24,428 nt of DNA from JBDSTZ01 sp039927975 (GCA_039927975.1 JBDSTZ010000545.1:1-24428); one strand, 5' to 3'. Shown: positions 1 through 8,373, counted from the first letter of the stretch. Made by a program: numbers and translations. The notes: generated by a model from the letters alone, not told the origin.

Positions 1-10
1 TTCCATATTG

Positions 11-2842
11 TTAAGCCCGTAAATCTTTCAGCTTTTCCACCTTGCGCTGCAAGACAAAAATCGGTTGCGCCCACTCTGAATCTTTTTTCTTCTTGCTGGT
101 AATCAGCGTCAATTCTGATGGATCGTAGACGTCGGTGTTGTGCGTGAGCGGCGTCGTCATCAGATACTGGGCGTCGGTGTTCTTGAGGAATTCGCCGACC
201 AGCTGGATGTTGCGGATGTCGAGGTGGGCGAACGGTTCGTCGATGAAGACGAAGCCGCCCGAACCGTCTTCCGACTTGAGCAGGCCAATCAGCAGCACCA
301 GTGACTTCATCACCTGCTGGCCGCCGGACGCTTCGCCGTCGTTCATTCCGATCTGGTCCTTGCCGTCGAACTTGAAGCGCACGTGCAGGCCGGCCTGCGC
401 CAGCTGCACGTCGTCGTTCTCCAGCCGCACCGGATCGGCGTGCACGTCGATGCCGGCCAGCTCGCCCAGCTCGCGGATGTTCTTGCTGTAGGTTTTGATC
501 GTGTAGCGCAGCCGCTCGATGTAGGCGCCGCGCGCGTTTGCGGTCGCCTCGATCGCGCGGTTGTTCTGGTAGCGGCGCTCGTCGGTCTCGCTCTGGCGGC
601 CTTGCAGCTGCTCGTTGAGGCGGTGATGCTGGTCGATGACGGTGGCGTCCAACTCCCAGTCGTCGCGCGCCAGGCTGTGTTCAAGCGAGGAGACGCGCAG
701 GTCGACCTGGTGGGTGTTCTGGTGTTCGGCCACCAGCGAGGCGCGGCGCGCCGGACGCTTCCAGCCCTTGGGCAGGTGGCGCCAGGCGTGGCGCAGCTCG
801 ACCAGGTTTTTGGCGTGTTCGGCGCGCTGCTCGATCTGGCGCTTGTGGCCCAGCCGCAGGCCGGCTTCCGCTTCCGACAGCGCCATGCGGGCGTTCTGCC
901 AGACGGTGTCGGCGCGGGTGCGTGCGACCGTGGCTTCCTTCGTCAGCGACTGCAACTCGCCCAGGCGCGAGCCGACTTCAAGCCGCTCGGCCTTGAGCGG
1001 CGCGCTGCTGCGCACCGCTTCTTCGAATTCGGCCTGGCGCGCGGCCAGTTCCTTGGCGGCGTCGACGCCGGCGATGCGGGCCTTGAGGGCGCCCACTTCC
1101 GACGCTAGTTTGCTGATCGCCAGCGTGAGGGTGTCTTCCTGCGCTTCGAGCGCCGGCAGTGAACGCTGCAGCGCTTCAAGGCGCTGGGTGCGGCCAGCCT
1201 GGCCGAAGCGGTAACGCGAAGCCTCGACAAACAGCGAGCGGCCGCCGCGCCGTTCGCGGTGGTAGGCGTCCGGCGTGATCCATTCGTCCGAGCCGGCCAG
1301 CTTGAAGCCGGCGTCGACCGAGTCGACCCGCTCGATGCGCTGCAGCTGGTCGATCAGCCAGGACGGCGCCGGCGCAGAGAAGCGCACCACCGACAACAGG
1401 CTGCCGTCCCTCACCGTCGGCGCGTTGACGCATTCGGGCACGATGAAGTGGCGATAGCGCTCTTTCTCGGCCAGCCGGTAGGCCGCCGCCGCGTCCTTGG
1501 CGCGCGAGAGCAGCACCACGGATGCATAACCGCCCAGCACACCTTCGATCGCGCCCTGCCATTTGGCGTCGGTCACTTCGACGATATCGGACAGCATGGC
1601 GTGCGGAATACCTTCGTCCTGCAAGGCGCGGCGCATGCCGCGCACCGCTTCCGGCTCGGGCATGGCGGTCTTGCCCTGCAAGGCGGAGATGGTGGCGTGC
1701 TCGGTGGCGATGCGGTTCGACAGCGTGTCGCGGGCCTGCTTCTGGCGCGCCAGCTCGGCTTCCTTTTCGTCGAGCTGGGCGGCCACTTCGGCGATGTCGG
1801 CGCCCGAATCGGCGGCCAGCTTTTGCAGGCGCTGCTTCTGCTCCAGCAGGCTGTCGAGCGGTTTCAGTTTGCCGTTGACCTGGGTCAGGCGGCTGGCGAG
1901 AACGGTTGCCTCTTGTTCGAGCAGGGTTTCCTGGTTCTGCGCATCGGTCAGGGCGCGCGCCTGCGCCGCCAGCGCGTTGCGCTTGTCGGTGAGCTGGGTA
2001 TCGGCCTGCGCCATCGGCTTGCGGGCGTCGCGCAGCTGGCGGCTGACGTTGGCCGCCTTTTCGCGCGCCTCGTGGTATTCGAGGCTCGGCAGCACTTCCT
2101 CGATCAGGTTGCGGCGCTCCTTGTGCAGGTCTTCCCACTGGTGGTAGTTGGCCACCCGCAGGCGCAAGCCTTCGAGGTTGGTGCGCGAAGCTTCCAGCTC
2201 GGTTTCGAAGCGTTTCAGTTCGGTCTCGGTGTCGCGCTGGTGGCGCTTGGCTTCGTCGTAGGCGTCGAGCACCTCCTTGTCGCCGAACACCTGGAACACC
2301 AGGTCGAGCAGCTGGCGCGGCGCATATTCGCACAGCTTGTCGGTTTCGCCCTGCTCCAGCGCCAGCACCTTGGCCATGGCCGGCGACAGGCCGGCGTTGG
2401 CGAGGCGCTTGCGGTAGTTCTCGACGCCGAGCCAGTCGGTCGCTTCGGTCACTTCCTCGATGTCGATGTTCCCGGGGCGCATAAGGTACTGGCGCTTCCA
2501 GTCGCCGCCGTTCTTTTGAATCTGGCAGAACAGCGTGACTTCGTCGTCGCTGAAAAAGCCCGAGCTGCGGAACGGACGGTTCGACAGCTGGCGGCCAGAG
2601 GCCTGGTTGTCGACCACCGCGCGGATCCAGGCAGTCTGCTGGCCCGAGTGGCGCGCGTAGTGCTTGTAGGTGCGGCCCATCGAGCAATCGAGGCCGAACA
2701 GGGTGCGCAGGGCGTCGAGCAAGGTCGTTTTGCCGGAGCCGTTCTGGCCGGCGATGGTGATGATCTTGGCGTCGAGCGGGATGTTTTTGATCCGCTGCCA
2801 GTAATCCCAGTGAACCAGTTCTAGCGATTTAATGTGGAACAT
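11..2842 (-). CDS. mksB: MksB/JetC-like SMC ATPase of a MukBEF-type condensin
   Basis: This 943-aa protein has SMC architecture. A Walker A motif (GQNGSGKTT, residues 32-40) is followed by long charged heptad-like coiled coil, a globular hinge-like insert at roughly 390-560, and a second coiled coil. The ABC signature SGGQQ starts at 839 and the Walker B/D-loop FVFIDEPFAHLD near 864. SMC ATPases of this kind dimerise at the hinge, bind a kleisin with the heads and move or trap DNA. It is much shorter than E. coli MukB (1486 aa), as is usual for MksB/JetC relatives. The ATG lies 8 bases after the stop of the mksE-like gene, with GAGG in that gap and stop region as ribosome binding site. It is the third gene of a kleisin-KITE-SMC operon, and that order is the main reason for choosing MksB over SbcC or RecF relatives. 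Only ten bases are visible downstream, so a fourth mksG/jetD gene cannot be seen or excluded. Confidence 0.82.
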   Translation of the reverse strand: MFHIKSLELVHWDYWQRIKNIPLDAKIITIAGQNGSGKTTLLDALRTLFGLDCSMGRTYKHYARHSGQQTAWIRAVVDNQASGRQLSNRPFRSSGFFSDDEVTLFCQIQKNGGDWKRQYLMRPGNIDIEEVTEATDWLGVENYRKRLANAGLSPAMAKVLALEQGETDKLCEYAPRQLLDLVFQVFGDKEVLDAYDEAKRHQRDTETELKRFETELEASRTNLEGLRLRVANYHQWEDLHKERRNLIEEVLPSLEYHEAREKAANVSRQLRDARKPMAQADTQLTDKRNALAAQARALTDAQNQETLLEQEATVLASRLTQVNGKLKPLDSLLEQKQRLQKLAADSGADIAEVAAQLDEKEAELARQKQARDTLSNRIATEHATISALQGKTAMPEPEAVRGMRRALQDEGIPHAMLSDIVEVTDAKWQGAIEGVLGGYASVVLLSRAKDAAAAYRLAEKERYRHFIVPECVNAPTVRDGSLLSVVRFSAPAPSWLIDQLQRIERVDSVDAGFKLAGSDEWITPDAYHRERRGGRSLFVEASRYRFGQAGRTQRLEALQRSLPALEAQEDTLTLAISKLASEVGALKARIAGVDAAKELAARQAEFEEAVRSSAPLKAERLEVGSRLGELQSLTKEATVARTRADTVWQNARMALSEAEAGLRLGHKRQIEQRAEHAKNLVELRHAWRHLPKGWKRPARRASLVAEHQNTHQVDLRVSSLEHSLARDDWELDATVIDQHHRLNEQLQGRQSETDERRYQNNRAIEATANARGAYIERLRYTIKTYSKNIRELGELAGIDVHADPVRLENDDVQLAQAGLHVRFKFDGKDQIGMNDGEASGGQQVMKSLVLLIGLLKSEDGSGGFVFIDEPFAHLDIRNIQLVGEFLKNTDAQYLMTTPLTHNTDVYDPSELTLITSKKKKDSEWAQPIFVLQRKVEKLKDLRA

Positions 2843-2850
2843 GGCAGGCC

Positions 2851-3666
2851 TCAGGTTGGGGTGTCGCTGGCGTCGGATGCGGCGTCGGTCGCGGCGTTGG
2901 AAGCTGCGTCCGCAGGCACGTCCGTCTCTTGTTTGACAGGCGGTTCGGCGGCAGGTTCGGCCACCGGTTCAGCGGCTTGATCGGGGTCGCCCTCCGGCTC
3001 GATCTGGGCGTCGTTGGCGCTTGGGCGCGGCGCCAGCGCCAGCGGGGCGCGCTTGAAGACGTCGGACAGGGCGCCGTTGATGATGCGCTCCTTGAGCACG
3101 TCGGTGTCCATCAGCAGGTCGAGCAGCGGACCTTCGAGGATCACGTCGCCGCGCCGCTCGATGAAGCCCATGCGCGAGAGCGAGCCGAGGTTCATGTCCA
3201 TGCGGGTCTTCTTGCCAAGCTTGTCGCCGAAGTCGGCCAGCAGCGCGCTGTACGAGATGCCGATCGAGGCGTCGAGCGCGCGCGGCACCGGCTTGTCCTT
3301 TTCGAACAGGTCGTTCTGGTCGTCGTCGGCGTTCTGGTAGTTCTCCTGGCGTTCGCGCTTGGGCAGGATGATCTGCGCCCACAGCACCACCAGCAGCGCC
3401 ACGCCGTCGCGCGTGAGGCCGAAGTTATTGTTCTGCCAGATGTCCTTGGCGCCGAAGATCTTTGGCTCCACCGCGCGGTGCAGCGCCAGCGTGACATGGT
3501 CGGCGTAGACGTTGTCGATCAGCTTGAGGCCCGATTCGAGCAGGCGCTTGTCGATCTCGGCGCGAAACAGTTCGTCCGACAGCACGCGCTTGACCATCTT
3601 GTCGTCGCGCCGCAAGGTCTGGTGCGTGAGCAGGCGCGCTATCAGGATCTGGGAATCGTCATTCAT
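2851..3666 (-). CDS. mksE: MksE/JetB-like KITE subunit
   Basis: This 271-aa protein sits between the kleisin-like and SMC genes, the standard place of the KITE subunit (MukE/MksE/JetB). Residues 1 to about 200 form a mixed helical, probably winged-helix body; subunits of this kind dimerise and bind the kleisin and DNA. Residues from about 205 on are a low-complexity tail rich in Ala, Pro, Glu and Asp, which is not typical of the family core. The ATG overlaps the end of the upstream gene by 8 bases (ATGAATGA), and no strong Shine-Dalgarno sequence lies upstream, so translation is probably coupled. The name rests on operon position, size and gene order more than on conserved residues. Confidence 0.7.
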   Translation of the reverse strand: MNDDSQILIARLLTHQTLRRDDKMVKRVLSDELFRAEIDKRLLESGLKLIDNVYADHVTLALHRAVEPKIFGAKDIWQNNNFGLTRDGVALLVVLWAQIILPKRERQENYQNADDDQNDLFEKDKPVPRALDASIGISYSALLADFGDKLGKKTRMDMNLGSLSRMGFIERRGDVILEGPLLDLLMDTDVLKERIINGALSDVFKRAPLALAPRPSANDAQIEPEGDPDQAAEPVAEPAAEPPVKQETDVPADAASNAATDAASDASDTPT

Positions 3667-5044
3667 CGGCCGGGCCGCTTTCGAGGTCGAGGTCTAGTGA
3701 GAGCGTGGCGATCGACATCGCCGCCACGTGAGGGTCGTTCAGCTGCACCATGTCGTCGGTCGGCTCGAAGGTGATCGGCAGGCGCGCCAGCTTGGCGGTG
3801 GCGCCCTGCAGGCTGGCCTCGGCGGCGTCGCCCAGCAGCGGCAGCATCGAGGCGCGGTAGGAGGCGATGGCGAAGCTGGCCGGCAGCAGCGAATCCTGGA
3901 TCGGCACCGACTTCGGACCGTCCTGCGAGAAGCTGGGGAAGTTGCCAAGGTTGGCGAAGTCGGACAGGCGCGCCAGCCAGTCATCGAGTTCGGCCTGGAT
4001 CTGCGGCGCGTCGTTGACGGTCAGCGGCGCGTCCTGGCCGGCCGGCAGGCCGCTCGCGCTCAGCTGGGCGGCGCGCTCGGTCAGCAGCTCGGTCTCGGCG
4101 ACGTCGATCATTTCGGCCGGGGTGATAAACAGCGGCAGCACCGGGCGGTCGATGGCGCCTTCGGCGAGGCTCGGCAGGTCGGGATGGGCCAGCAGCCAGC
4201 GCTTGACGTCGGTGGTCGAGAGGCCCGACTGGCCGAGGTGCACGCGCTGGCGCTCGATCTGGTTGAGGGCGCGCGAGAACATGCCCTGCATGTTCAGCAG
4301 CGCGCTCTGGGCCCGGCCGATCGCCTGGGCCGCCTTGTGGGTGGCGCTGTCGGCCCGTTCGTCGGAGGTGATCGCGCGCAGGATCTGCGAGCCCTTCTCG
4401 ACCCAGTCGCAGGCCATGTGCCACTTGGCCTGCGAGGTGCGCAGGCGGAATTCGGAACCGGAGGCGATGGCGTCGCGGAATTCCTCGGTGAGGTCGACCA
4501 GGCGGCCCAGCAGGTGCTTCAACTGGTCGACGGTGACGCCGCCGACCGCCTGGGCGCCGGCCACTTGCGAGAGCAGGAAGCCCATCTCGGCCTCGTCGTC
4601 GGCCTGGCCCATCGACAGCAAGGTGTCGAGCGCGGAGAGGACGTTGCGCGCCATCGGCGTGACGCGGTAGACGGCGGCTTGCGCGTCCCACGCCAGGAGG
4701 CCGTGCGAGCGCAGGCGCATCAACACGGTTTCGAGGCTTTCGGGGATCAGGTAGGCGAGCTTCTGATTGATGTCGGCGCGCGAGAAGGCCGAGGTGGTGG
4801 CGTCGGCCGCCAGCTCGCGCAGCACCAGCAGGCGAATCAGCACGCCGTCGGCGCCGCCGTGGAACAGCGCGGTGAAGGCTTGCAGCGTGGGCTGGGCGCG
4901 TTTGAGGTGGAAGACCTGTTCGATCTCGTCGGCCGAGACGCCGGGCTGGAAGTGCGCCTGCAGCGATTGGCCGTCAACGGGCCCGAGCGGGAGTGCGTCT
5001 GCTGCCAATGCGATATTTGCCGTTGCCGTTGCCGTTATGTCCAT
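3659..5044 (-). CDS. mksF: MksF/JetA-like kleisin subunit
   Basis: This 461-aa protein is the first gene of the SMC operon. The N-terminal ~150 residues look like tandem winged-helix segments (an RADINQKLAYLIPESLETVL-type helix followed by LRSHGLLAWD). The middle, about 180-270, is long amphipathic helix, as in MukF/MksF, and the C-terminal part would form the second SMC-head contact. Kleisins bridge the two SMC heads and carry the KITE subunit. The start codon is the only near ATG, with GAGGA very close upstream (spacing 2). Codons 4-9 are a Thr-Ala repeat encoded by three copies of a GCCGTT hexamer (minus-strand gene, bases 5019-5036). No kleisin family was confirmed by search; the assignment is by context and helical layout. 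Confidence 0.7.
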   Translation of the reverse strand: MDITATATANIALAADALPLGPVDGQSLQAHFQPGVSADEIEQVFHLKRAQPTLQAFTALFHGGADGVLIRLLVLRELAADATTSAFSRADINQKLAYLIPESLETVLMRLRSHGLLAWDAQAAVYRVTPMARNVLSALDTLLSMGQADDEAEMGFLLSQVAGAQAVGGVTVDQLKHLLGRLVDLTEEFRDAIASGSEFRLRTSQAKWHMACDWVEKGSQILRAITSDERADSATHKAAQAIGRAQSALLNMQGMFSRALNQIERQRVHLGQSGLSTTDVKRWLLAHPDLPSLAEGAIDRPVLPLFITPAEMIDVAETELLTERAAQLSASGLPAGQDAPLTVNDAPQIQAELDDWLARLSDFANLGNFPSFSQDGPKSVPIQDSLLPASFAIASYRASMLPLLGDAAEASLQGATAKLARLPITFEPTDDMVQLNDPHVAAMSIATLSLDLDLESGPADE

Positions 5045-5094
5045 CTTCCTCGATCCGGTACCTGTGCGCTGCCCAAAGCGCGCGCGGGGGCGTC

Positions 5095-5100
5095 AGTATA
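5095..5100 (-). promoter_or_regulatory. Extended -10 promoter candidate for the SMC operon
   Basis: On the minus strand the bases read TGGTATACT, an extended -10 (TGn) directly followed by TATACT, 51 bases before the mksF-like start. No good -35 is present, which fits an extended -10 promoter. It lies in the 139-base gap after the DUF3108 gene, so the SMC operon can have its own promoter. Confidence 0.4.
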
Positions 5101-5118
5101 CCAGCAATGGATGGGGCG

Positions 5119-5147
5119 GCCCGGCGAATCGACCCCTCGCGCCGGGC
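5119..5147. terminator. Possible hairpin between the DUF3108 gene and the SMC operon
   Basis: GCCCGGCG and CGCCGGGC form an 8-bp stem around a 13-base loop, 37 bases after the stop of the DUF3108 gene. There is no T-run, so this is at best a weak or Rho-assisted terminator or a processing hairpin. Confidence 0.3.
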
Positions 5148-5183
5148 TGGCCGAACATCGGCGGGACGCCTGTCGCGCGGCTG

Positions 5184-5933
5184 CTACTTGCGGGTGATCC
5201 GGTCGAGCGTCTGCTCGACGAATTCGTCGTCGCTGTCGGTAAAGCGCAGGCGCACCGGGAACCAGTCCTGCGAGGGCGCCAGCCAGATGTCGACATCCTG
5301 GTCCTTGGAGTCGGCCGGCGGGTTCTTGGTCAGGTGGATGGTCTCGATCGAACCCATGGCGGTGCGGATGGTTTCGGGCCGCACGACCTTGAATGTCCAG
5401 GGCTCGGCGTCGCGGCGGCCGGCGACGAACAGGGTCCATTCGGAACCGGGGGTGAATTTGTCGGGGTTGGCGCGGGCCAATGCCAGCAGTTGCCACGGCG
5501 CAGTGCTGCGGTCCTGCTCGCCGCCCTTGATCGTATAGCTCAGCTTGCTCTCGGTGAAGGTGATGGTCTTGCTGTCGCGATTGAAGGTGGTGGTCCACGG
5601 GTCCTTGCGGATGCGCTTCTCGTAGAATTCCTGGGGCGCGATGCCGAAGCTGTCGATCAGGCCGCGGCTGCGGTTTTCGAGGATCTTGCCGAACAGCGCG
5701 GCGCGGGTGTCCGAGGTGAGACTGTACTTGCCGTCGCCCTTGCGCCAGGTGATGACGGCGTCGCCGTTGATGGTGAAGCCTTTCTGGCGCGCCTTGATGG
5801 AATAGTGCAGGTCGGCCGAAGGCGGCAGATCGACATCATGTTTGGCGGCCACCCGGTCGGCCGCTACCGCCGGGGCCAGCGTTAGCGCCAGCAGGACGGC
5901 GCCGAGGGCGTGTGCGACATAGTGTCTGGTCAT
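5184..5933 (-). CDS. Exported DUF3108 domain protein (shorter copy)
   Basis: This 249-aa protein has a clear signal peptide (hydrophobic ALGAVLLALTLAPAVA, cleavage near residue 25) followed by a DUF3108-like beta-rich domain over almost the whole mature chain. The family hallmark near the C-terminus is visible as DIWLAPSQDWFPVRLRF. DUF3108 proteins are periplasmic or lipoprotein-like and their biochemical role is not established. The start follows the stop of the longer DUF3108 gene by two bases, so the two are almost certainly co-transcribed. The two proteins share the pattern KLWHGE/ITWRKGDGKY, a central LPFQLAAIGRA/APWQLLALARA segment and the WLAPS.DW.PV block, which indicates an old tandem duplication. 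Confidence 0.8.
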   Translation of the reverse strand: MTRHYVAHALGAVLLALTLAPAVAADRVAAKHDVDLPPSADLHYSIKARQKGFTINGDAVITWRKGDGKYSLTSDTRAALFGKILENRSRGLIDSFGIAPQEFYEKRIRKDPWTTTFNRDSKTITFTESKLSYTIKGGEQDRSTAPWQLLALARANPDKFTPGSEWTLFVAGRRDAEPWTFKVVRPETIRTAMGSIETIHLTKNPPADSKDQDVDIWLAPSQDWFPVRLRFTDSDDEFVEQTLDRITRK

Positions 5934-5935
5934 GG

Positions 5936-7081
5936 TCAGTTCCGGTCCTTGGCTATAGTCGAGACAACAATTTTACTGGCGGTCTGGATGGTGATGGCGC
6001 CGCTCGATTCGGTATTGCGCAGCTGCACCGGCATCCAATCGTACGATGGGGCGAGCCAGACTTCCAGGTGCGAATTGTAAGCGCCCGGACGTGGCGGACG
6101 CGACAAATGCCAGGTACCCAGCCTGCCCATCCCGGTGGCGATGGTTTCCTGCCCCACCAGCTCGAACTGAAACACGCTGGCATCCTTGTCCTCGCCAACC
6201 AGCACGGTGACGCCGCCACTGAACTGGCCGGGGTCGGCGCGGCCTATGGCGGCCAGCTGGAACGGCAAGGTGGCCTTGTCCTGGGTGCCCGGCAACAAGG
6301 GCACGCTAGCCGACGAGGCCGAAAACGTGATGCGCTCGCCGCTACGGTCGAAATGCGTGGCGGTGAGGGAGCGGCCGGCGCGCCGCTCGGTCATGGTCAA
6401 CGGGGCGAAACCGTCCTCGCCGAGCGCGCCTTCGCTGGTGACGACCAGCAAGTTGATGCGCGCGAGCAGGCGGATGCCGGCCTCGGCCTTCATGCGGTAG
6501 CGCTGGCCCTCGCGCTGCCATCCAATCACCGCTTCGCCGTGCCACAGCTTGCCGTCGGCATCGGTGCGCTGCAGGGCCATGGTGATTTCGGCCGGCGGCG
6601 GCAGGGATGCCTTGTACAGGCGGCGCGGCGCCGGCAGCGGCGCCAATGCCGGCGCGGGAACCGGCGCGGGGTCGGCTAATACTACGTCGTCGGCGACGAG
6701 GGCGTCGCCACGCTGAGTGGGCTGGTCGGCGGAGTTGGCGGAGTTGGCGAGCGCGGCCGTGTCGGCCGACTCGGGCGCAGGGCCGGCCGCGGTGCCGGAG
6801 GCGGGTCCGCCCTCAGACACCGTTGGCGGCGCCGGTCGTTTGCGGGCATGGCGCTTCGGCGCTGGCGGATTCGGTGCAGCGGGCGCGGCGGGAGCAACGC
6901 TGGGGGGCGGCGCCGAACGCAGCTGGGCGACGATGGCCGGCGGCGCGGCCGGATCGGTCTCGGGAACCGAGAGGCCCAGGCGCGGTCCAATGTAATTGAT
7001 GACGAGAGCATGCAGCAGCGCCGTCGCCGCGCACAGGAGCAGCACGCGGCGATGATGGGAAATGAACAAGGCAGGCGACAT
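5936..7081 (-). CDS. Membrane-anchored DUF3108 domain protein (longer copy)
   Basis: This 381-aa protein begins with a short cytoplasmic segment and one transmembrane helix (VLLLCAATALLHALVINYIG, residues ~13-32). A Pro/Ala/Lys-rich linker to about residue 165 follows, resembling a TonB-type periplasm-spanning linker, and then a C-terminal DUF3108 domain with EVWLAPSYDWMPVQLRN. It has no typical cleavage site, so it is probably anchored in the inner membrane with the domain in the periplasm. It is the first gene of a two-gene unit with the shorter DUF3108 protein. Its 5' end faces phaM across a 164-base divergent region. Function is unknown; the TonB-like linker suggests reach across the periplasm, but no TonB C-terminal domain is visible. 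Confidence 0.78.
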   Translation of the reverse strand: MSPALFISHHRRVLLLCAATALLHALVINYIGPRLGLSVPETDPAAPPAIVAQLRSAPPPSVAPAAPAAPNPPAPKRHARKRPAPPTVSEGGPASGTAAGPAPESADTAALANSANSADQPTQRGDALVADDVVLADPAPVPAPALAPLPAPRRLYKASLPPPAEITMALQRTDADGKLWHGEAVIGWQREGQRYRMKAEAGIRLLARINLLVVTSEGALGEDGFAPLTMTERRAGRSLTATHFDRSGERITFSASSASVPLLPGTQDKATLPFQLAAIGRADPGQFSGGVTVLVGEDKDASVFQFELVGQETIATGMGRLGTWHLSRPPRPGAYNSHLEVWLAPSYDWMPVQLRNTESSGAITIQTASKIVVSTIAKDRN

Positions 7082-7192
7082 GGTGCTAGTTTAACGTGCC
7101 GCCCGCCTGGTCCGCTGACACGCAGGTGAAAGCTGGTCAGGCGGGCGTACCCGCGTCGCATGGCCCGCGTTTGGTATGGCCGCCAAGATTCT

Positions 7193-7220
7193 TTGAATGC
7201 ATTTGATTATCTGCTACGCT
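7193..7220 (+). promoter_or_regulatory. Candidate sigma-70 promoter for phaM
   Basis: TTGAAT (7193-7198), a 16-base spacer and TACGCT (7215-7220) precede the phaM start by 25 bases. GGAG at 7236-7239, six bases before the ATG, is a good ribosome binding site and fixes the start at 7246. Confidence 0.4.
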
Positions 7221-7245
7221 AAAGCTTCACAACACGGAGACGCAC

Positions 7246-7968
7246 ATGCTGAAACAACCCACGCCCAACCTGTCCGGTATCGGCGCCATGACGGACACCC
7301 TGGATTTCGTCAAGAACCTGTGGGGCAGCATGGGGGTTCCCGGCATGAGCATCCCCGGCATGGCCGTGCCGAGCCTGTCGCTGGACGATCTCGACAAGAA
7401 GATCGCCGACCTGAAAGCGGTCGAAGCCTGGCTCAACGTCAACGTCGCCATGTTGCGCGGCACGGTGCAGGCGCTCGAAGTTCAGCGCGGCACCATCGCC
7501 ACGCTCAAGTCGATGGGGGCCACGCTGGCGCAGGCGGTCAAGCAACCGGGCGCGGACGAAAAAACGGTGCTGGCGGCGGCGCCGTTCATGTCGGCGTTCT
7601 TTCCGCAGGGGGCGGCCTCGGCGCCTGCACCTGCACCTGCGCCTGCCGGCGGCAAGCCAGGCGGGGCGGCGGGAGGCAAAGCGGATGCGGCTTCGACAGC
7701 GGCTTCGGCTTCGGCAGCATCAGCGGCCTCCCCGGCTGCCGAGCCCACGCCGATGCCGAACCCGGCCATGTGGTGGAATATGCTGCAGGAACAATTTGCG
7801 CAGGCGGTGGCGGCGGCAATGCCAACGGACGCGGGATCGGGCGTTGCAGGGGCGCAAGCGCCGGCAGCTGGTGCGGCAGGCGCGGCGCCTGGCGCCACGC
7901 CACCGGACGCGACAGCACCGAGCGACGCCGGCAAGGCACGTACGGGCAAGAAGACGGACAAGTCATAA
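7246..7968 (+). CDS. phaM: PhaM-family polyhydroxyalkanoate granule regulatory protein
   Basis: This 240-aa protein opens with a segment typical of the PhaM family of betaproteobacteria: a helix with DFVKNLWGSMG and a Met/Pro/Gly-rich stretch, then LDDLDKKIADLKAVEAWLNV and a long helix ending near residue 95. From about 115 on the chain is Ala/Pro/Gly-rich, interrupted by a conserved-looking WWNMLQEQFAQAV helix (~167-180), and it ends in a short basic tail (GKARTGKKTDKS). In Ralstonia, PhaM activates PHA synthase, sits on PHB granules and ties them to the nucleoid through a basic C-terminus. The basic tail here is short. The gene is monocistronic and divergent from the DUF3108 pair. Confidence 0.8.
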   Translation: MLKQPTPNLSGIGAMTDTLDFVKNLWGSMGVPGMSIPGMAVPSLSLDDLDKKIADLKAVEAWLNVNVAMLRGTVQALEVQRGTIATLKSMGATLAQAVKQPGADEKTVLAAAPFMSAFFPQGAASAPAPAPAPAGGKPGGAAGGKADAASTAASASAASAASPAAEPTPMPNPAMWWNMLQEQFAQAVAAAMPTDAGSGVAGAQAPAAGAAGAAPGATPPDATAPSDAGKARTGKKTDKS

Positions 7969-7985
7969 GGAAAGCGGCGCAACAT

Positions 7986-8043
7986 CGACCATATTTGGTC
8001 GGCCGCTGGAGGCTCAAGCGCTGCATCCTGATGCTGGATGCAG
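7986..8043. terminator. Two hairpins after phaM
   Basis: CGACCA-TATT-TGGTCG (7986-8001) lies 18 bases past the phaM stop, and CTGCATCC-TGATGCT-GGATGCAG (8021-8043) follows. Both are perfect stems but lack a T-run. They may end or protect the phaM transcript; intrinsic termination is not certain. Confidence 0.35.
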
Positions 8044-8123
8044 GGCTACCAGTGTCGAGATACGGGGATCTGTTTTCCTGCACAGTGGTGCGCCGTTCGA
8101 CGGCACATACTGGCGCTACCGGC

Positions 8124-8142
8124 GCGGGAATCGCATTCCCGC
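8124..8142. repeat. REP-like hairpin
   Basis: GCGGGAAT-CGC-ATTCCCGC is a perfect 8-bp stem with a 3-base loop, just beyond the 3' end of the 71-aa gene and between two converging transcripts. Its core (ATTCCCGC/GCGGGAAT) is the same as that of the repeats at 23325-23344 and near 19340-19516, so it is probably a member of the same dispersed palindromic family. Confidence 0.5.
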
Positions 8143-8157
8143 CCCTCGGAGGCTACC

Positions 8158-8373
8158 CTAGGCCAGACGCAAGATGCGAATGCTGTCGATCAGGCCCGCC
8201 GCGTCGCGCTTGACGCTCGAAATCGAAATCAAACCTTCTTCGGCCATGGCTTTGGCCTGATCGTGTACGCTTTGAAACGTTTCGATGGTATCGCCCTTGG
8301 CGGCTACCGGACGGATCCAGGCTGTGCCGCCGACCCGCATTTTTTCATAAACTTCTAGTGCGATGTCACGCAT
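8158..8373 (-). CDS. Small conserved-looking protein of unknown function (71 aa)
   Basis: This 71-aa protein (MRDIALEVYEKMRVGGTAWI...) has no family that I recognise. The ATG at 8373 is preferred over a longer in-frame TTG start at 8466 because an AAGG sits nine bases upstream. The sequence has an amphipathic N-terminal helix, a short beta-like GGTAWIRPV segment and a helix QSVHDQAKAMAEEGLISISSV, compatible with a compact winged or alpha/beta fold. It lies downstream of the response regulator on the same strand, with the 45-bp tandem array between them. The response-regulator frame continues into it through five TGA codons. Confidence 0.6.
   Translation of the reverse strand: MRDIALEVYEKMRVGGTAWIRPVAAKGDTIETFQSVHDQAKAMAEEGLISISSVKRDAAGLIDSIRILRLA

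Noticed and set aside
1259..2824. Long open frame on the plus strand opposite the mksB-like gene
   Set aside because: High-GC antisense shadow; biased composition, no domain, and the minus-strand protein has clear SMC motifs. The same applies to 3728-5197 and 21263-23368.
5019..5036. Three GCCGTT hexamers at the mksF-like start as a phase-variable tract
   Set aside because: Period six cannot shift frame and only three units are present; at most a Thr-Ala length polymorphism.
7197..8213. Plus-strand frame overlapping phaM
   Set aside because: Different frame from phaM, which has the family sequence and a good ribosome binding site; composition is typical of a shadow.
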